A stretch of DNA of 38,655 bases, from assembly GCA_003353795.1 (NCBI GenBank), contig PIVY01000023.1, forward strand, positions 1 to 38,655, in the 5' to 3' direction. Within the stretch, counting starts at the first letter, position 1; each line of letters starts with the position of its first letter. The position numbers and the translations under genes are program-made. The notes under the pieces were generated by a model, which was not told where the DNA came from, did not search any database, and worked only from the letters and a program-made list of their open reading frames with translations. Positions 35,355 to 38,655 of this stretch are shown piece by piece. This stretch comes from a bacterium (GTDB lineage: Bacteria; Krumholzibacteriota; Krumholzibacteriia; LZORAL124-64-63).

Positions 35355-37169
35355 ATGGACCGACGTACACTGCTGGCCTTCCTCTTGATCTTCGTGGTCA
35401 TCTTCGCGTACTCGCAGTACCAGAATCGGGAGACGGCGAAGCGGCGGGCAGCGGCACAGGCCAACGCGCCGATGCAGGTGGATTCGAAAGGGACCGCCGG
35501 TGACGTCCAGCCCGTGACGGTCGAGGACGATCCACGACCGGAGCCGGTCGCTCCCGCGGAGCCCACGAACAGCGATGTCGCCCTCACCACGGTGGAGGCC
35601 ATGTTGCAGCCGGTGGCCGAAACGGGTGGATCACTGGAAAGCCAGGTCGAGATCGCGACTCCGCTGTACAGGGTCGTCATCGCCGGCCGCGGCGCCCGCA
35701 TCGTGAGCTGGCGCGGAATCGAGTTCGACGATTTCGAAGGCGGACCCATCGAGCTCGTCCCGCAGGACGAAGAGGCGGCGATGTTCGGTAGCGATGCCGT
35801 CATGTTCAACGCCGCGACCCTGGAACTGGGCCGGTTGCGATTCGAGACCGACGCACCGTCCAGCCTGGACGTGAATTCCGGAACCCGCAGCGTGACCTTC
35901 CGGCTGCGCACCGCGGGCGATCTGGAGATTCGCAAGACCTATACCTTCGACGCAGAGTCCTACGAGATCTCGCTGGATCTGGATCTGGTCGCCGTCGGCC
36001 CGCAGGCCGCCACGGCGCGTTCCATGCTGGGACTTCCCCGGCAGGTACGCTTCGGCTGGAACCAGGGAATAACCAGCACCGAGGGGAACGACCGCCTCGA
36101 GCAGGCAGCGTTCCGTTCGTTCGCCAAGGTGGGGGAAGATCTGGAGATCAAGAAGCGCGGTGGGGAGATCAAGAACGTCGACAAGGTGACCTTCACCGAG
36201 TCCGGTCCTTTCCACTTCGCCGGGATCCAGAACAAGTACTTCACCGTCATCGGCCTGCCGGCGCAGGACGCCACGGACGTGCTCGATGCGACGGTCATCC
36301 TTTCGGGTGACGCGACACGCAACGTGCAGACCTGGTCCGTGGATATGCCGCTGCGCACCAAGACGACCGGTTCGGATGCTTTCGCAACCAGCCGGCTGTC
36401 TCTCTACATCGGCCCTCAGGAGGCCGATCGCCTCAAGGCTTACGGCATCGGTCTGGAAAAGACCATGGATCTGGGGTGGGCATTGTTCCGCCCCCTGACC
36501 GAGGCCACTCTCTGGGTCATGGATCAGATGCGCCGCGTGATCCCCAACTACGGGGTGATCATCATTCTCTTCTCCGTGCTGACCAAGCTGGCGTTCTATC
36601 CGCTGACGCGGACCAGCACGAAGTCCATGAAGAGGATGCAACTGCTGCAGCCGAAGATCAAAGCCCTCCAGGAGAAGTACAAGGACAACCAGGAGAAGCT
36701 GAGCAAGGCCACCATGGAGCTCTACAAGAAGGAGAAGGTCAACCCCATGGCGGGTTGTCTGCCTCTCGTTCTGCAGATGCCCGTGTTCGTGGCGTTGTAC
36801 CAGGCGCTGGCGCACACCATTGCGCTGCGCAACACGCCGTTCGTGTTCTGGATCGACGATCTATCCAAACCGGACGCGCTCTTCTCCCTGGGCTTCACCC
36901 TGCCCTTCGCTGGCTGGACCGACTTCAACCTGCTGCCGCTCTTGATGACCGCGACCATGGTGATCCAGACCCGCATGACACCGACCGGCCAGGCCCCCGG
37001 CCAGATGGCCATGATGAACACGCTGATGCCGGTCATTTTCCTCTTCTTCTTCTACCAGATGCCTTCGGGACTGGTGCTGTACTGGTTGGTCAACAATCTC
37101 ATGACCATCTACCAGACGTGGCGTATCCACAAGACAGCCACTCCCGAAATGAGCACGGAGACATCATGA
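35355..37169 (+). CDS. yidC: Membrane protein insertase YidC
   Basis: Inner-membrane insertase of 604 residues that places proteins in the membrane alone or with Sec. TM1 covers about residues 4-20, then a large periplasmic domain (about 40-370) as in Gram-negative YidC. The insertase core starts near residue 395 with NYGVIIILFSVLTKLAFYPLT, whose Lys takes the place of the groove Arg. It continues with MKRMQLLQPKIKALQEKYKDN and four more helices, ending LYWLVNNLMTIYQTW. The ATG gives the usual MDRRTLL start. A TTG six bases upstream lies at better spacing from GGAG and may be used. The stop overlaps jag (ATGA). Confidence 0.96.
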   Translation: MDRRTLLAFLLIFVVIFAYSQYQNRETAKRRAAAQANAPMQVDSKGTAGDVQPVTVEDDPRPEPVAPAEPTNSDVALTTVEAMLQPVAETGGSLESQVEIATPLYRVVIAGRGARIVSWRGIEFDDFEGGPIELVPQDEEAAMFGSDAVMFNAATLELGRLRFETDAPSSLDVNSGTRSVTFRLRTAGDLEIRKTYTFDAESYEISLDLDLVAVGPQAATARSMLGLPRQVRFGWNQGITSTEGNDRLEQAAFRSFAKVGEDLEIKKRGGEIKNVDKVTFTESGPFHFAGIQNKYFTVIGLPAQDATDVLDATVILSGDATRNVQTWSVDMPLRTKTTGSDAFATSRLSLYIGPQEADRLKAYGIGLEKTMDLGWALFRPLTEATLWVMDQMRRVIPNYGVIIILFSVLTKLAFYPLTRTSTKSMKRMQLLQPKIKALQEKYKDNQEKLSKATMELYKKEKVNPMAGCLPLVLQMPVFVALYQALAHTIALRNTPFVFWIDDLSKPDALFSLGFTLPFAGWTDFNLLPLLMTATMVIQTRMTPTGQAPGQMAMMNTLMPVIFLFFFYQMPSGLVLYWLVNNLMTIYQTWRIHKTATPEMSTETS

Positions 37170-38655
37170 GCGAATTCATGGAAAGCACGGGCAAGACCGT
37201 GGACGAGGCCATCCGCGAAGCACTGCTGCGGATGGGACTGCGCCGCGAAGAGGTCGAGGTGACGGTGGTCCAGCGCGACCGTGGTGGTCTGCTGGGAATC
37301 GGTCGCCGCCAGGCCGTGGTGCGCGTCGAACGGAAGCATGGCGCCGGACGTGGTACCGGCAGTGACAACCGCGGTGGCCGCCGCGGAGGCGAGGGACGCG
37401 GAGGCGAGGGACGCGGCGAGCGTCTCGACGACGGTCAGGATCGTGGATCCCGCCGGCGGCGTTCGTCCGGTGGCCGTGGTCGCCAGGACGGCGGCGAGCG
37501 CCAGGAGCCCCGGGGCCGCGACCAAGGTGGTCGGGGTCGTGGGCGTGATGGCGGTCGTGATGGTGGCCGTGATGGTGGCCGTGATGGCGCTCGCGATCAG
37601 CAGGGCCGTGGAGGCCGGGGTCGCGGCCGGGGCCGGGGCCGCGACGGCGATCCGGCAACTGCCGGGGCCGAGAACGAGCGCCAGGTCACGCCCGCGCCGC
37701 AGGATCAGAGCGGCGATCGTCAACCGCAGCAGCGCGGCGAATCCAGCGAAGAGGGGCGCAGCCGCCGCCGGCGTCGCTCGCGTCGCCGCCGCAAGCCCGC
37801 CGGCGAGGTCCCGGCCAATGCCGAGATCCAGTCGGCCGCGGTCAACCCCGAGGGTGACGGCAAGGTGTTCGACGATGTGCAACCGGAGGCCAGCGTCGAG
37901 GTCGTTCACCGGGACGAAACCCCGCCGGTGGAGCAGGTTCGCGAGGAACGCCCGGCACCGGATCGCAGCGACGTTCAAGAGCCCGCTGACGACCGGTCCG
38001 AGGCTCCCGTGCAGCCCGCTTCGGGAAGCAACGCCATCGTGGAAGGCCAGGTCGCCACGGCGCGCGTCAAGCCGTTCACCGGCGACGATGCCGAATCGGT
38101 GGAAGGACTGCTCGAGGCGGTGGCCACGAGCCTGATGGTCAAGGCCGGCTTCCCTTGCCGTGTGCAGGTGAAGGACGGGGAGTACCACCAGGTGAAGATG
38201 GTGGTGGATGATCGCAGCGCCGGCGTGCTCATCGGTCGCCACGGCAACACCGTGGATGCCGTGGAGTACCTGGTCGAGAAGATCTCCAGCCACGCCGCGG
38301 GTGACCGGGTTCGCATGAACCTGGACATCAACAACTATCGGCTGCGCCGTCACGACAGCATCGAGGAGCGTGCCCGCAACGCCGCCGCCGAGGCGCGCAA
38401 CACCGGCGAGCCGGTGAGCATGGCTCCCATGAACGGTCGCGAACGTCGCCTCGTCCACCTCGAGATCGAGGACATGGACGACCTCGTGACCTACACCGAG
38501 GACGGCGTCGAGGGCAAGTACGTGGTGATCTGCCGCGAGGATCAGATCCCCTCGGACAGCGTGCCGAGCACCGGCCCGAGTGATCCGATGGCCGACGAGA
38601 TGCCGGTCGACGCGGACACCGAATCGGTCGAGCCTCGCACCATGGCCGCTGCGGA
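37166..38655 (+). CDS. jag: Jag/KhpB RNA-binding protein with long RG-rich linker (runs off the right edge)
   Basis: At least 496 residues, twice the common length. The Jag N-terminal domain (about 1-52, KTVDEAIREALLRMG..REEVEV and DRGGLLGIGRRQAVVRV) is followed by a disordered linker (about 55-215) rich in Arg and Gly, with tandem RDGG repeats. An acidic segment follows (about 225-300). The KH domain (about 318-380) has GXXG as GRHG (357-360). The R3H domain (about 385-440) ends MNGRERRLVHLEIED. A further acidic tail is cut by the window edge. KhpB binds many RNAs, with KhpA in Firmicutes. Here the RG-rich linker probably adds nonspecific RNA binding. Start: ATG overlapping the yidC stop. 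Confidence 0.9.
   Translation, partial: MSEFMESTGKTVDEAIREALLRMGLRREEVEVTVVQRDRGGLLGIGRRQAVVRVERKHGAGRGTGSDNRGGRRGGEGRGGEGRGERLDDGQDRGSRRRRSSGGRGRQDGGERQEPRGRDQGGRGRGRDGGRDGGRDGGRDGARDQQGRGGRGRGRGRGRDGDPATAGAENERQVTPAPQDQSGDRQPQQRGESSEEGRSRRRRRSRRRRKPAGEVPANAEIQSAAVNPEGDGKVFDDVQPEASVEVVHRDETPPVEQVREERPAPDRSDVQEPADDRSEAPVQPASGSNAIVEGQVATARVKPFTGDDAESVEGLLEAVATSLMVKAGFPCRVQVKDGEYHQVKMVVDDRSAGVLIGRHGNTVDAVEYLVEKISSHAAGDRVRMNLDINNYRLRRHDSIEERARNAAAEARNTGEPVSMAPMNGRERRLVHLEIEDMDDLVTYTEDGVEGKYVVICREDQIPSDSVPSTGPSDPMADEMPVDADTESVEPRTMAAA
37544..37591 (+). repeat. Tandem 12-bp repeat inside jag
   Basis: Four copies of CGTGATGGYGGY-like units (37544, 37556, 37568, 37580) encode RDGG-RDGG-RDGG-RDGA. 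Two middle copies are identical (CGTGATGGTGGC). Being a multiple of 3, copy changes would alter linker length without breaking the frame. Confidence 0.85.

Noticed and set aside
37544..37591. Short tandem repeats that could suggest a CRISPR array
   Set aside because: Units are 12 bp with no spacers and are in frame inside jag.
37109..38458. A long minus-strand open frame of about 450 codons opposite yidC/jag
   Set aside because: The plus strand encodes clear Jag, KH and R3H domains; the antisense product is low-complexity Ala/Thr/Leu-rich.

Overview
The window is a high-GC bacterial chromosome segment built around the replication origin. On the right, dnaA, dnaN, recF, a DciA-type gene, gyrB and gyrA run leftward. 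The rpmH-rnpA-yidD-yidC-jag cluster runs rightward from the same point. The strand switch lies between dnaA and rpmH (about 34.0-34.4 kb), where two perfect DnaA boxes sit as an inverted pair. A second group of degenerate boxes lies between dnaA and dnaN. One secreted protein ends in a FlgD-like C-terminal domain with an N-F-P-N-P-F motif, and there is a lipoprotein with carboxypeptidase-regulatory-like domains. With the high GC, these suggest an uncultured lineage of the FCB group (Eisenbacteria or Krumholzibacteriota-like). That placement is inference, not proof.

Left part (1-10.9 kb), all on the minus strand: the 5' part of clpB; a PAS-histidine kinase-receiver hybrid; a four-gene ferrous-iron operon (metal-dependent regulator, feoA, feoB, FeoB-associated Cys-rich membrane peptide) with a recognisable promoter and overlapping operator; an HDOD protein; a DUF2270 membrane protein coupled to a DEDDh exonuclease; a GT2 glycosyltransferase; and ilvE, whose stop overlaps the start of a secreted PD40 beta-propeller protein.

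Middle part (12-24.9 kb): a plus-strand GT39-like membrane protein with C-terminal TPRs; a minus-strand minor-pilin operon (fimT/gspH, pilV, pilW, pilX-like) behind a near-consensus sigma-54 promoter; a tightly coupled ABC-F - HflX - MFS operon; an AraC-family regulator with a G8 tract in its predicted promoter spacer; the FlgD-tailed secreted protein; and a plus-strand lipoprotein.

Right part (24.8-38.7 kb): the origin region. dnaA has a strong intrinsic terminator, gyrB and gyrA are separated by a near-perfect hairpin, and gyrA, abcF and probably dnaA start with TTG. The last gene, jag (khpB), runs off the window and carries a long Arg/Gly-rich linker.

Most of the window is housekeeping. 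No tRNA, rRNA, CRISPR array, insertion sequence or prophage was seen. The most unusual items are the ABC-F/HflX/MFS operon, the G8 promoter spacer, the sigma-54 pilin promoter, the altered quinolone-region residues of GyrA, the RG-rich Jag and the rpmH/rnpA arrangement.
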